Origin: Vespa crabro
Lineage: Eukaryota > Arthropoda > Insecta > Hymenoptera > Vespidae
Direction: 5' to 3'
NCBI RefSeq assembly: GCF_910589235.1
Contig: NC_060967.1
Location: forward strand, 3,500,938-3,564,937
DNA: 64,000 bases
The notes below the pieces were generated by a model. That model saw nothing but the letters and a program-made list of their open reading frames with translations. It searched no databases and was not told the DNA's origin. The position numbers and the translations under genes were made by a program. Below, piece after piece: positions 1 through 14,946 of this stretch. How positions within the stretch are numbered: the stretch's first letter is position 1; each line of letters begins with the position of its first letter.

Positions 1-3000
1 TATAGAAATATAATTTATCTGTGTACTCGAAAATGTTTAATGATGGACTATCTCTTTGAACAATGCAAAAAATAAACTACATATGCTTATAAATGACTTA
101 GAGAATCTATGCATTTTATTATTATTGTATCTATAATATGTATTGATAAACATTGCTGTAATCTCTGATAAATTTGATTCGAGGAAAGTCCAAAAATTCT
201 TTTCTCTTTTTTATACGAGTTCTAAATTGACATCTTCACGCGCTCTTCTCTTTCCTTTTCTCTATATAGATTATTGGCTCAAAAGCATTCTTTTTCTCGG
301 ACTGAAGAAAGTTTCTAAACACGGATAAAACTTAAAATACGACATTACGATCAAGATCGCTTTTTCGGTACTCTTATGTGCTCTCTCGGCGAAAACACTA
401 GGATATCGATTTTGCCCGGTACAATGTCCGAACTCGAGAGTGGTCTCCCTTTTCGCGTTATAGTTCAGCAAAGCCTGCTGCCAACTTACGAGGAAAGTTT
501 CAAAATGTCCCACACAATTTCGTGTTTATCTCTTCACGGTCTGCCTACGAGATATAAAGCGTAAGTTCGTGTCGATTTCTGAATTCTGTTTTAACGGAAA
601 TAAACCGATGAAGATAACGGAACCAAGACTCCAGTGTCCTAGGATTTTTGCTTTTTTCATTTCGGGAATTAAATTACGTCAAAAAAAAAAAAAAAAGAAG
701 AAGATGCTCTTTTGATAAGAGAGAAAAAAACTTAAACGCAAAAAATCATATACGAAAATATATCTGTGATATGTATTCAATACCGTTCTCTGACAGACTG
801 TTTCTTTCTTTGTAAACTACAAAGAAGAATAAAATATATCCTTTAATGAATAAATGATTCAAAAAGTATCAGTCTACGTACCTTTGTATGTTGTTACCGC
901 TTACGTAAAATTCCTGAAAAATTCATTTAAAAGAATATTCGTTCTTGCGAGAAATAACTCGCCTCTGTTTTACCGATTACAACAAATTAATAAACTATTT
1001 TGCTTCCAAATGTAAATAATAATATTTGCATGCGTTTGAAATTGCAAGAAGGAAGAAAATTGCGGAAAAGTAAAGCAACGTGGCACGAGAAGTGGCCCGA
1101 TCAAAGTAGGTATATCAAATGTTGATTTACATTCAACCACATATTATATATTATTTTTAAATATATGTTTTAAATATATGTTTAACGTCTGACGTGAAAA
1201 TCAGTCACGATATTCATTCATCATAAATCGAACTTTCTGTGAAGGAGTAAATCGTTATGGAAAAAAAAAAAATATGACGAAAGTCTAAAACGTGCGTATA
1301 ATTAAAAAAGTGTCAAACACACTCGACAATGTTACGATCCAATTATTTTGCAATGCGAGAAGGATGCAATTAATTACCAGGCCGAACTGGTAAACGCACA
1401 AGCGCACTCTCGTATAGGTAACTGTCGTTACTTCCCCCTTTACCTATCTCTTGTATTTTACAACACTTCGACTCTATTGTTAACAATGCGTGCGCGGATT
1501 GTACATACATACGGTCCGTTATATTCTCGTTTTCAACGGCAACGTGCCAAGTAGCCTCTTGCAATTTAGTATAATTGCAATTTAACAGTTTTCATCCTGG
1601 TTCAAGTAGAACAAGGTACGTATAGTTAACGTCACTAACGTGCACGGATTATGAGTTTAATCGTAATGGGACGTAAGTAACATATGTGTAGGCCCGTGTT
1701 ATGGATCGATTTTTCAAATTTGCTACGTATAAATTTCTTTGATAGATAACCATGAATATACGCTATCGTGTATCGCCATTATACGCATCGATAGAAGTAC
1801 GTAACGTTTACGTTACACTTTGAATAACTTTTAAATTATACGTTGTATGAGAAATCCTGTTACTTCAAAGTTATATGGTTTCTAGTAAAATTACTTATTT
1901 CAACAAACATTTTCGAGCAAACAACGTTGGCTTATTGAAATCTTTGATCCCATTCGATTTCCAACTTAAAGCAAAATATTTTGTTAATTATTAAATTGAA
2001 GATCAATAAAGATTTATACTTATAAGATTTGTATACATAATTGAATATTATTTCGAATTTTAGTATTAAAAATATGACATTCTATTTAATAAAACGACAA
2101 ATTCTCATAAAACGTATAACTTATAAGTTATGCAAAATAAGCATGTCTCAGCATCGCATATATATATCAGAAAGTCAACGAGAAAAATTCGATTGTCTTT
2201 GCCTAAAGGTAGAATCAATCAGAAATTTATTAGAAAATTGATTGCGACCCAGAATTTTCGAATCGGCGAATGTTAACACATTTTACAACGTTATGGTGGA
2301 AAAAAAGAGAGTATATGGAGAGCGATTCGGTGAGTTTGCGAGAGCAATTAAGTTTTCACTTTTTGAAAGATCATAAAAACTCTATGACTCAATCGGAATC
2401 AAACTTGGCTCTTTTCCATTGTCGAAAAGATTTTTTCCACTGTGGTCCCAACATTATCGCTTGGGATAAAATCCTAATTCCTTATCTTTATCTTCTTTTC
2501 CTAGTTTCACTCATTGGAAATATTCATCTTGCGGGAAAAAAAAAGGAAATTTTCTTTTCGTCATGAGCTACTTTTAATCTTCAAAACGAGTGGTACTTCA
2601 CTTTTGCGTTTGAAATAAAAGGCCTTTAGCGAGATCAACGAACTTGGATTTGCGAAACGCGTAACTGTAATCGGTTTATAGGATTTCGTTGAATTAACGA
2701 ACTCGAATAAGCTTCAACGTAGCCATTGACTTGAATGCGTTTATCCGAATTTGTTAAATACTTGCAGTATCGTTTGTAATCTGGGAACATTTTTAAGTAA
2801 CAATAACGAAATAAGCTAAACGTTTATATCGTCGTTTAAAAATTTTTAATATTTCAGATATCAAAGAAATCTTTTTTTCATTTAGAGAAGACATTTTCAT
2901 TATGCGTGAATTCATTATGTCTAGATCTTTTCGTATGAATAGTAGAACATTTGCTCTCTCAAAATCGACCCTTAGTTAATTCCATCAAGAGTAACAATGG

Positions 3001-3673
3001 AATTTTCATAAATAAAGAAGAAATATAAAATTAATTAAAAATTAACTCCTTGAACTTGAAACTAATTTTCTTGGGCTAAGTAATTGTTTGAAAAAGAAAA
3101 TCTTTTAATAGAATCCATTTTCATTAACTTTGACAAATATTAGTATAGTTTTTGTGTAATAGAGATGGCAAAAATGTAAAAATTATAAAAATTGAATGAG
3201 AAAATTAAATACATATTCGAATTAAGAAGCATCAGATAAAGAAAAATGTATTATTTTGAAATATTTATCTTTCATATATACAATTAACATTTTAGATATA
3301 AATTTTTTTTCTTGAATAAATGATCATTTTATATAAAATCTTACATTAGTAAGATAATTCCAAATATTGAATTTCTTTAAGATCATAACTACTTATAATA
3401 AATTGTTATTAATAGTTAATTAAATCAATCTATATTTGATACTTTCTCGATAATCGATATTTTATTGCCTTGATATGTATATATATAATAAAGCTACAAC
3501 TTTCACAATTAAAATCTGACGTTTATCATATTATAGAATTTGATTAACGTTTCGATATGGATATTTCGAGAAGAGCATTCGATCTACTAAAATTAGGTAT
3601 CGATGTTTCCTTGCTGAAAATGTTGAATAATTATAAGGAAAACAAAAAGAGAAAATATCAAAGTGACAAGTAC
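1..3673. other. CadN intron (3' of exon 12), no gene seen
   Basis: AT-rich DNA with short poly-A runs. No exon with coding character and paired splice sites was found on either strand. It is interpreted as the intron following the last visible CadN exon. The short open frames here lack any recognisable motif. Confidence 0.6.
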
Positions 3674-3863
3674 CTGAATTAGGTTGACCATTGTTATTGG
3701 GTCTCGCAGATGGAGCTCCATCTCTGGCTTCGACCTCGAGAGCATAGGCACCTTGTTTCTCACGATCGAAGACCACTTTTGTGAAGATCTCACCGGTTTC
3801 TCGATTAATCTCGAAGTAATCCTTTCCTTCGTTCCTGTCGCTGTCCACTATATAATACGTAAC
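3674..3863 (-). CDS. CadN: CadN coding exon 12, last one in the window
   Basis: Product starts VTYYIVDSDRNEGKDYFEI and contains RETGEIFTK and EKQGAYALEVEARDG, both typical cadherin strand motifs, then RPNNNGQPNS. The exon ends with one open base (donor CAG/GTACTT), so the gene continues to the left of the window. No further CadN exon was found in 1-3673. Confidence 0.9.
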
Positions 3864-6800
3864 CTGCAAGGATAAAGAGAAATTTATCGGTTTTGTTCCT
3901 CCCATATAATCTTCCTTCGATTTATTTCCTTATATTCAAAATATTTGTGTGCGTGCATGTGTAAAAATAAAGTGATCTAAAATAGTTAATATGTAAAATT
4001 TCAAAAATAATCCGAAATAAATTGAAAATTTAAATATATATTCCAGTTAACAGCAAGAGGAATTGAAATAAATAAAAATCAGACATATCAAAGTTGAATT
4101 TTTCTCTAAAATTTCTTTTAGTATTTGTATCGTATTATAAATAGCATACCCTGTATTGTAAATTTATTGAATTTTTACTGCACTGATATTACTGATACAA
4201 TAGAAATTTCAAAAATTGAATTCTAAAATGCAGTAACTTGGGATGATTTCTAGAATGTAATTTGCTTTTAAAATGCAACATGTGCAGTTACTTAAAGTCG
4301 TTTATCAAAATGGTGCACTTGTTTACGTACAAATACTAACCATTGCTCTTCATGATAAATAAGAACGGACTTTACGGGCAACCTAATCAATCGTGAAGCT
4401 CCTTCTTTTGTTTTTTCGCAATCAAGTTTTTTGCCTAAAGCACGAAAAAAAAAAAAGAGAAAAAGAACTAGACACTTGGCAAGAGTCCATCGATTTTATC
4501 CGGTGCAATTAGAGAGATTGGAAGAAATACCGGAATTTCGATCCGTCGTCTTTAAATTATTCGCCGGATAATTATCGCTATCAATGATGCGAAGATATGC
4601 GATTGGATCATTCGAAGCGAATAAAAACGCTCTTATGAATTCGGTCAGTGCGAATAATTCTTCCAATGATTGATATCATACAATAAATGGAATTTATCAT
4701 TTCTTTTCGATTAGTTACTTAAATATTTGAAAAGCATTGCATTTTTGTGATGACGTAAGACAAGATTCAATTAATTTTTCTTTAACAACTTTTCAAGATA
4801 TAAAGTTAAACTAAAATATACGAATGTAACGTTACGTATTCTTATATAAATAATTTTTCTCCTTTAGCCATATTTCTTGCAAAGTTCAAGAGCAAACGAC
4901 TCAAAAGAAACACGAAAGACAGCACACGTATCGAATCGTTTCAAGAATATCCGAAAGCATCTTTTCCAGGTCGCTGAGCCGACCAAAGGAGTATATCGAA
5001 GGTACGAGTTTCGTTCGTTTCTCTATGCGAGCTCGCTCACGTCGTTACTTTTCTCCTGAAAACAGTCCTTTTCTCTCCGATATCAAAGAGCAACGATAGC
5101 TGCTAGCGACCGTACACTTTCACGTTGCTACTTCGAATAATAGAGATTCCTAAGAGACTCGTTTCAGGCTCGATCTTCAGTTCGTACGAGCTTGTGCAAC
5201 GTGCGATGTACGAATCACGTATCCGATTCTTTACCTTCTGAATCTAAAAGGTACGCGTTCGAAGTTTCTCTAAAGTTCAACATCGAATTTCGAACAACTA
5301 TGATTACAATTTTATCTACTTCGTATTTTCCTTATGAAACCTACTCTTAGAGAATAGAGTTTCGAACTCAATGCGATTTAATAAATAACATTTGAGATAT
5401 TTGACGTCATATTTCCTATTTAATATAAATTTCTACGTAAATTGAGAGGATATGTATAAGATTATCTCAACAAAGAATTGATTTTTTATGATTCGCCTAA
5501 ATGAGCGATTCCTTTAAAAATAGTACATTTATGAAATGGGAATAGTAAAAAATATAATTTAAAAAAAGAGAATTTTCGTATCGTTACATTTATCTCAGTA
5601 TCAAAAATATTTCATTTAATATAATCAAAATCAGGTTAAAATACTTGAAATACTTGAGTTAAGTTTATCGTAAATTGTATCTTAATACTCTCTTGGAAAC
5701 AAAGGGCAGAATATGCTGATCGGATCGAGCTTACCTGATTGTTTGGGAAAGTACCGTCCTTGTCGATGGCGTTGACCTGAGTAACCTTACTACGGATCGG
5801 CTCACCCTCGAGCACGGTCTCTTGTTCACGTTCGGTGAAAAGTGGTATCTCGTCGTTAACGTCCTCCAACATAATGTGAACCGTCGCTTCTGATGCAAGT
5901 TGTTGCGCTCCATTGTTCTACGGAAGAACGTAATATATGTGAAATATATATATGTGTGTATGAGATCGAAGCGTATTAAACGATCACGATTTGATCACTC
6001 TACAAAATTCCTATATATTCTTAAAGAATTCCATCTGATATTATTTTCTTCAACGAGTTATAGTTACGTATAATTTCATATTTTACATACCTCCACTCGT
6101 ATCGTTAGATTGTATTCCTTTATACTCTCATAATCCAACGGATGATTGACTTTGATATCCGCCCAAGTTACAGATTGTTCTGCACGCTGTTGAAGGTAAA
6201 AGGTGTGATACTTGTTCGTTTGTGCCGTAGAACCAGGCATTAAGTGGTAAAAAACCGTTGGATTATTGTCGATTCCAGAGCTGTCGACACATATACACGA
6301 AAATGAATCGTTACTACGTGAGTTAACGATAGGGATAGAAAAAGGGTTGACTGATCAAGCGAGAATTCGAATCGACTTTTAAACAAACGGAAACGGAAAA
6401 CTTAAACAGAAACGAAGACGGAAATGTATCCTTTATTGTTATAGTAATTAATATAAACAATGAAATCAACTATTCTTTTTACTATCGATAAAATATCTCG
6501 AAATGAAAGGTCTCATCATGCGACGTATCAAATATGTAATATACACATACGATTATAATAAAGACAAAAAAAGAAACTTTTACTTAGAGAACGAAAGTTA
6601 TATCCGAGAGAAATGTGCGAATCTTATCTCGTTTTAGAAAACTCCATAAAAAACGATCAACAAATATTCTTAACAAATATTTCTTGAAAATCGTTTTCTC
6701 GTAAGCTCCGAAACGAGATAAATCATTGGATATTCCTTCTCGGTCCTTTCACTCTCTGTCTATGTAATATACTCAATGAAAAAAATAATGATAATAAATA

Positions 6801-7658
6801 AATAAATAAAAAAAAAAAAAACATTTGGTAATACGACAAATTTTATTCTTCTTCTTTTCCCTTTGTTACTCTTCTTGCGAGCGAGAAGAAAACGTCAAGT
6901 TTGGACGATTTCTGAGGATTTTTCGTAAAGTAAATTTTATGATTATCGATATTTATCGATATTTTCCTTTTTTCCGACTCGTCGTCCGTATTTTCCGTTT
7001 CTATAGTAATCGATATTCGTGCCTCAGGTTCGATATATTTGTATAAACCTGATACATATTCTCAACAAAAGGAACATCATAAAGTGAAAGGTAGTTGGCA
7101 TGATCGACGAACACAGGACGATAATGAACACTAGCTACGTTCCCTCTCCAACACAACACCTTTTGTAGACACGAAATTGCTCTGACAAATGTTAGTCTAG
7201 CTGTTTGTCACTTTCGTATTTACCGCTGGACTCGTTACGACCGACGATCTCTATCGACATTTATATTCCTTTGTACTCTACCTCGAAAAATTAAACCAAT
7301 GTAATCAATTTTCATTCAAATCAAAGAAAACAAATTTACCCGAAACTATTTTCTAATTAGAAACCATCGTTAATAATGATCATTCTGTTACAATTTCGAT
7401 AAATTATTTCGATTGAGTTACACGCTGAAAATTAGATATGACTGATTCATAGTAATTATCATGCGCATTAATAAACGAGACGCTTTTGCTCGTAAACGTC
7501 GATTAACGAGACCTCGAATAGGAAACTCATAAAATTGACCAAATTTATTCATTAGACTCTCGATAAAGCACGGAGTTCAACTTTCGTTCGATCTCGTTCG
7601 TTTTCTTTTCATTTGATCGGTCTTCACGAAGTACTAGAAAAACAAAAGAAATATATAT

Positions 7659-7703
<45 letters not shown>

Positions 7704-7904
7704 CGTGTGTAAAAAGAGAAAGAGAGAAAGAGAAATATAAAAAGAAAGAGAAAAATCAACGTATTACACGAATAGAGGAAATAGAAAATTAGACCTTTCA
7801 TTAGCCCCAGTATTTTTTCTCCTTATACATTTTTTCCTTTTGAAGAAAAAGAGAAAAAGAGAGAGATGAATAAAATAAAAGAGAACGAGATCGTTCGAAG
7901 GGAA

Positions 7905-7941
<37 letters not shown>

Positions 7942-8059
7942 CGTTCAAATAGAACGGCCTGTACGATGTGCTTTCCGAGTCATCCGTTGGACGTCCGAAC
8001 AGAACATACGGTTCATCGATCCATGAAAAGGATGAAAGAGAGAGAGAGAAAGGGAGAGA

Positions 8060-8094
<35 letters not shown>

Positions 8095-9175
8095 TGAGAG
8101 AGAGAGAGAATGAGAGAGATCCGTCCTCTATCTCCGTCTCTATCCACACACTAGAACTACACGTCGTAGCCATTTCTAAAGGACTACCCGGCAAATTAAT
8201 AGCACCGTTTGTCAGTCGAGAATAGGTTGGCATTAGAAAACTCGTACGAAGCTTTCATAGATGCTGCGTCCTGAACCACGTCGAAGTAATAGGTGAATTC
8301 AATGGTGCGTGTCGTTCGTCATCTTAGAACCTGTCATTTGTGAATACTCGATGACGCTCTTTATTTTTAAAACACTTGTCGACATTTCCGAATAATTCCC
8401 CGTGCTTCGGGCGTTTTTTAAAAAGTCGATATTTTTTTTTTCCTATACTTTTTCTTTTTCATTTTTGAAAGGAAAATACAGAAAAAAAAATTGATGTTTT
8501 CAACGCTAGAAGTATCGAAATACTATGAATGATGGCTTGCAGACTTTTTCTTTGATGATTGAAAGCAATAATAAAAATTCTATTTTTGCAATATGAGATA
8601 AACCAAAAACGTAAAGAAACAAATGATTTTTTTTTCAAATCCATGAATATATAACAAAAAGACATCGATAATTCTAACGTTAAAAATTTAATCCTCTCGT
8701 TGTTATCTTTTGGTAAGAACTTTGTTCTTTTTTTTAATAAACTATCTAATAAAAAATTGACCGGTCGTGTATGTCCAGCGGATATATCTCACACGTGTAC
8801 ATACATACATATGTATAAACGTGTATATGTGTTTCGGTTAGTAGCGCTAGCTCGAATAAGCACGATCCCTTTACCCTTTGCAACCCATGTGCTCGTGTGA
8901 ACTACTACGACGCATGATCGTAGCTCGTGTGTGCTCTGATATATGTGTGTGTGTGCACGAAAAGAACGTTGAAAGGAAACATTTATCCCGAATTACAATT
9001 CGTACGAATGCACATAAATGAGACTAGAACGAAGCTTTATCTACGGTACACACAAAAATATTGTCCTAATACGATATATCAAATTCTATTTTTGAATAAT
9101 AATATTTCATGTCTCTTTTCACATGTTTATACGTAATACAACAAATGACTAGTTTTCGTTCAAAGAAAGAAAGAA

Positions 9176-9235
<60 letters not shown>

Positions 9236-12004
9236 AGAGGACATACACAAAGTACCATTAGTATCATTTCCACCATGAATTTTCGTAAAGCATGTCATTT
9301 TTTTGTTTCTTTTACCCCTAAGTTATGTCAAAACTGCAAGTACGAATATAACAAGAATACCAAGTTACAAAGTCGCGTTTTCAAAAGTTTACCGAACGCA
9401 ACATTTGCTATCCTTGTTATGTTCAGTTCTTTACTCTTATAAAATTGTTCTTTTTATGACTTGCGCTCGAACTTTCCGTTTTTTCTCCTTTTTTCTCTTT
9501 TGATCTTATGTTTCTTTTTTTCACTTTCGAATTTATAGAAACTCTCGTTTCCTCGCATTCTTGCTACTTTACAGGACAAAACAAATTGTTCGTCGACAAA
9601 AATACTACGAAGAACACAATACTACGCTCTCGAAAAGAATAAAAATGTATAATATGTAATATGTATGTATATAATGTGTTAGACGATAAACCTAACGCAT
9701 ATATTAAGCAACTCGTGTAACGCATGCCCAAAAACGAATTTATGGCATTCATAAAAAATACATTTCGGCGATCTAGGGTTTTATAATATATAGAAATCTT
9801 TGCGATTGTAAACAACAAAATGGGAGAAAAAACGAAACGTATGTCGATGTTTTATAAATTAAAAATAAAAAAGATAACCATGGCGTATATGCCAAGAAAG
9901 AAATGCGACGTTTTTGTTTGTTCAACACTCTCATCACTTTCATCGGATTTATCTTAACATTGTTGTTTCGTCCTACGCGTGTTGCCATAATCAAACTGAC
10001 AATGATATCATCGAAATCGTGCTCAAAAAGAGCAAAAGTAAATTTTGAAAATAAGCCAATCTGATGTGCAAAACGATGAAAAAAAAAAATAAATAAAAAT
10101 GACAAAACACACGCGTGAATGTGAGAGTGTACTTGGTGGGAGTGATTCTGGAAAGCATCTAGTCGTAAAACATGCCCAAAAAACTGTTTACGGCACACAC
10201 GCGCACGCATATACACGCACGCACGCACGCAAACAAACATACACTATTTCTATACAATGTTTTACGTAGGTTTTACATAATGGTATCGTGCGACGTATTT
10301 TGATCCTTGTTGCATGACATATGTGTTGTTTTGTCGTCCATTTTCTTTCGATTTATCGAATTTATTGTACGGAGAAGAAAAGTGAGAAAATAATCGACTC
10401 ATAATTTTGTCTGAACCGAAAAGCGAATACGTTTGTGAGATATTACAAATGATTTTTTGATAGTTGTTTCATTCATAAGAAATTAATAAACGTTACGAAA
10501 ACGATGAGAAGTGAAAATCGAAATTCTTTTTCCAAAGCCCATTGTGATTTTTACAGAACATGTGTTACATAATGAAAAAAAAACTTCATATTTTACAAGC
10601 ATGTTCTATCGCACCTAAAAGAAAATGATTCGATAAAAGCAAGAAAAAATTGTCGAATCAAAGAGACCAGTGTAACTATCATATTGATATTACTAAGGAA
10701 ATATCTTTACGTTTCATAAAATGTTCTATCAAATTTCACTATAACTCAGAGTTATTTCTTCGACTTAAAAATTATTTAAGAAAAAGAGAATATATCAACG
10801 TCTCAATTATTCGATGTCAAAAAAACAGTTTGTATTGGCTTACGCGTGTATGTGTTTGTATGCGTGTGTATGCGAATTCGTACACAATATCAATTATAAC
10901 GTGCACAAGAAACAATATACTGCGACGAGATTGCGTGCAGGGCGGCGGGTTCGTGCAGAGAGCCGCACGGAGCATTAACAGTGTGACAGACCTGGCTTTA
11001 ACAGATACAACTTTAGCCCCAACGGCCATGTTCTCTCTACAGTAGATCGGGCCATACACTACGTGGTCCCATACGGGCGGATTATTCGCACGGTCCACAA
11101 CGTCAATCTGAACCTCCACCGTTCGCGACATGGGGTTGACGCCCTTGTCTTGGGCCTTCGCCTCCAGCTTGTATGTCTCGCGCTACGCACCAGACCGCGA
11201 GTGTATCGCAAACGGGAACAAAAAACAGTCGGTGTTAGTGTCAAAGGTCGAAGCTCATGATAGCGATAGGTATTCGCTCTTCCACCATTTTCTCTTTCTC
11301 TTAGCTCAATTAATAGATTGAGCTAAATCAGAAGAGATCAGAGGTTGTTTCGTTGGTTCGTTCCGCTGTTCACAGATCGACGCCTTTAAAAACAAACAAA
11401 ATTCAAAAAGAGAGAAAGAGACCAAAAGGTCGAACAAAATTAGCACGAGCAGCAGCTGGAGGCTAAACGAGATAGATCGTAAGGGTATAAAAAAGGAGCG
11501 TAGGGGTGAAGACTTCGGACGATCGACGAAGAGATGGCTAAAAGCTCTTGCCTTTCTTTGTTCTTCCAAACTGCTAGAAACTGCGCCTGAAAAAACGCTT
11601 TTTTCCCTACGAGACGATGTCCTTTCGATATATATGCTATATATATATATATACCTATATATATATATATATACACACGTACGTATATGTATATGTATAT
11701 GTATATCCTAATATAGCGCCTTCATTTTCGCGGCCCAAGTATCGACGACAACGCTGACGAGTATGATGGATAAACGGTTCCCGCTTATTCGCCCTCGCAC
11801 GATGATTGGATATTAAATTTATTTTGCCCACGAAGATCACAACGACCATTGCGAAAGAGTCGTCAATTGTCCAAATGGATATACGACGTCGTTCGAAATA
11901 TCTTTGGTCGTTGGGACTCTTCGTGGTGCCAATAAAGGGGCAGATGGTGATAGTAGATAGTAATAATAGTGATGGTAATGATGATGATGAAGATGATGAT
12001 GATA

Positions 12005-12037
<33 letters not shown>

Positions 12038-12922
12038 GTATTGGTAATAGTGATGGTAGTAGAATAGTAGATCTAATTACTGTAGTACCGATGTTTTCCG
12101 ATTTAACGGGCCGTACTTAACCATAAGTGCTTCCATATTAAAACAAAAAAAAAAGAAAAGAAAAGAAAGAAAGAGTATAATACAGATATAGATATGCATA
12201 CGATATCTATGTAATGTGTAAATATGTAATACCAAAAAGAAGGTAGAAAAATGATCGATAAGAAATAAGGAAAAAATGAAAGTGTCTGTATCATGTGTTT
12301 GTTATATGTTTTGTGTGTTTATTTATAAAATGGAAAGAGAAAATAAAAAAGAAAGAACGAAAGAGAAAGAGAGAGAGAAAGAGAAGGTAGCACACTGTAT
12401 GGCACGGCACGGCATGTCACGTGTCTTGTCTCGGTCATGTCGTGGTATACAAACCTGGCTTTCACCGACGTCACTACAGTACCCACTGTGACATTTTCTT
12501 TGATGTGAATGGGGCCGTATACATTCGCATCCCACACAGGTGGTTTATTGTTCCTGTCTACGACGTCTAACTCAACGTCCACGTCTGCGTACAAGACTAG
12601 CATCCCTCTGTCGGAGGCCCGTACTCGTAGGCGATAGGTGTCACGCTATAGTGGCAAAACATTGGGCCGTCAACTTACACAGGACAATTTTCTTATTGTT
12701 TTGATTTTTTTTTGTTTTTTTTTTGATTTTCGTTTTGTTTGACTGTTTTTTTTTCGGCAAGTTGTTACTTTTCTTTTGATTTTCTGTATTATTCATTTTG
12801 TTTGCGTCGATCGTATTAGAGTTTCATTATTTAATTTCATTTCGTCACTCGAGTCCACGTGAACGTTTTGAGATCAAGTCGATATCAGAAATCAAATATA
12901 AACAAGAGAAAGAAAGAAAGAC

Positions 12923-13006
<84 letters not shown>

Positions 13007-13255
13007 GACGACGCGTGCTCGCAAGTATCTCCACGATTAAAGATCCAGAATTCCCAGTAGATTATCACAGGCTTCTTTATCGTCCTTGTACTCCTTCGTG
13101 TTTATTAGAAATGTTTTTTCTCACTGCTGATCTGAAACCTCTCGAAAAAGTTTTTTTTTTACAGTTTACAAATTGTTTATCGATTTTACGTACTGTTTAC
13201 TTTGCAATCGCGATCAAAGGAGAACTTCAGACGAAAACCTAGTATATTAGGAATA

Positions 13256-13305
<50 letters not shown>

Positions 13306-13504
13306 ATAGAGCCATCGAATTTATAGATCCTTCTCATATGGATACTTACGAGCTTAGGACGAAAATAAATAAATGCATAAATTTCGTGTGTGTGTATATA
13401 TATACTAAAAATGTATATATACCGCGTTTAACGAAAGATTCTTCAACAAAAGATACGTAATAAGAGAGTAGGGAAAACGAAGGTTAAAAGAGAGCAAAAT
13501 AGAA

Positions 13505-13545
<41 letters not shown>

Positions 13546-14914
13546 TGTTCGAGTGACAATAATAACAACTGCAAGTTGCAAAAAATCATCGAAAGAATAA
13601 CATTCTATAGTAATCGAAACTCAAAGGCTCTCTGTATTAATACATTGCAACGAATATTATGCTTCCTGCATACGTACGATAATAATGACTATCGCATCGT
13701 TTTCATATTTTTCGATGCAAAGTGTCAAACACAAGAGTATTATTCCTACTTACTGGAAAACAGCCCTTTTTTTTGTCATCATCAAATCCGAAGAAAGTAA
13801 ATGGTGCAATAAACACAAACATAAACAATAAGAAGTTGAAATTAGTTCCTTTACGAAATCAACCAATGCAGGCATTTTCATGCAAGCGAGAATGCATTAA
13901 AGAGGCATCTTGGAAAAATCTTGGAATTTGGCTAGGATAGGAAAAGAGAGAGATATATATATATATATACATATATATATGTATATAAAGACAGAGAGAG
14001 AGAGAGAGAGAGAGAAAGATAGAGAAAGAAAGAGGGCAAAGGACGATTAGCTGGCCGGCTAGCTGTGGTCGGTACAAACGGAGAAACGTATTCCGGAATT
14101 AAGGGTGGACGGAAAAAAATGACAAAGATTCCTGGGGCTCTGATTCGTTCGTTCGTTTTAACGACACTCAAAAACCGATGGACGTTATATATATATTTAT
14201 GTTGTACGTATAATATCTATATACGTGTGTAGATAGCAATTTCTATTGTATTTCGCATCGGTCACAAGTCATACATTATCTGCGCCGTATGCGTTCATTC
14301 CGTTACGACAGTGGTATGCTGCCCCAATCACAGAAGAAAAAATGTCACACCACGGACAGACTTCTTGCAATCTACTTGCTTTTTCACGCTCTCGACACAA
14401 AAAATCGTTCTTTTTTTCTTTTTTTTTTTATATATATATATATATTCGTATGTATAGGTATATATATATATTTATATATATATTTGTCAGTCACGTCGTG
14501 ATGTAGCGGGAAAATGAGGCAAGGTAGTGAAAATGGGAAATAAATGGTGATATTGCGAGAGTAGAATAGATGATAGATCTTGATGAATAGAATGTGATGA
14601 TAGAAGAAATGGATAAAAGATTGCAAACGATGAATGTGTAAATGATCGAAATCAAAAAAGAAACGTGATCGTAACGAGTCAAACCAAAATCAAACGTAGC
14701 AGAAAAGAAAACGCGTATAGACAAATAAATTATGAATGAAAAATAATGATAAAAGATGGAAGAATTGACAAACAAAGATGCAAAAGAAAATAATGAATCG
14801 AAACATCGAAATAATGAATCAGAGAAAAAAGGTGAAAGCATACGATGAAATAGGAATAAAAATAAAGGCGGAGAGCGGAAGAAAGAGATAGATATAGAAA
14901 GAGAAAGAGAAAGG

Positions 14915-14946
<32 letters not shown>

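Larger units (their letters stand above)
6281..10991. other. CadN intron between exon 9A and exon 10, microsatellite-rich
   Basis: A 4.7-kb intron containing GT, AC and GA microsatellites and no coding exon that I can support. It lies immediately downstream of the alternative exon pair, so elements that control exon choice could be in it. No third copy of exon 9 was found. Confidence 0.6.

Noticed and set aside
7823..8290. Possible third copy of the CadN alternative exon
   Set aside because: No VVDRxNxPPVW core, no matching length and no paired splice sites; the open frame is mostly GA-repeat translation.
11806..12120. Asp-rich plus-strand open frame
   Set aside because: It is the translation of a GAT microsatellite between two CadN exons; no splice sites or motifs.
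11182..12645. The alternative CadN pair as a single constitutive tandem duplication
   Set aside because: Including both exons would shift the downstream frame, because each is 191 bp and exit phase 2 does not match entry phase 0.
12905..13007. Regular short repeats as a CRISPR-like array
   Set aside because: Units are uninterrupted tetra- and dinucleotides with no spacers, in a eukaryotic intron.
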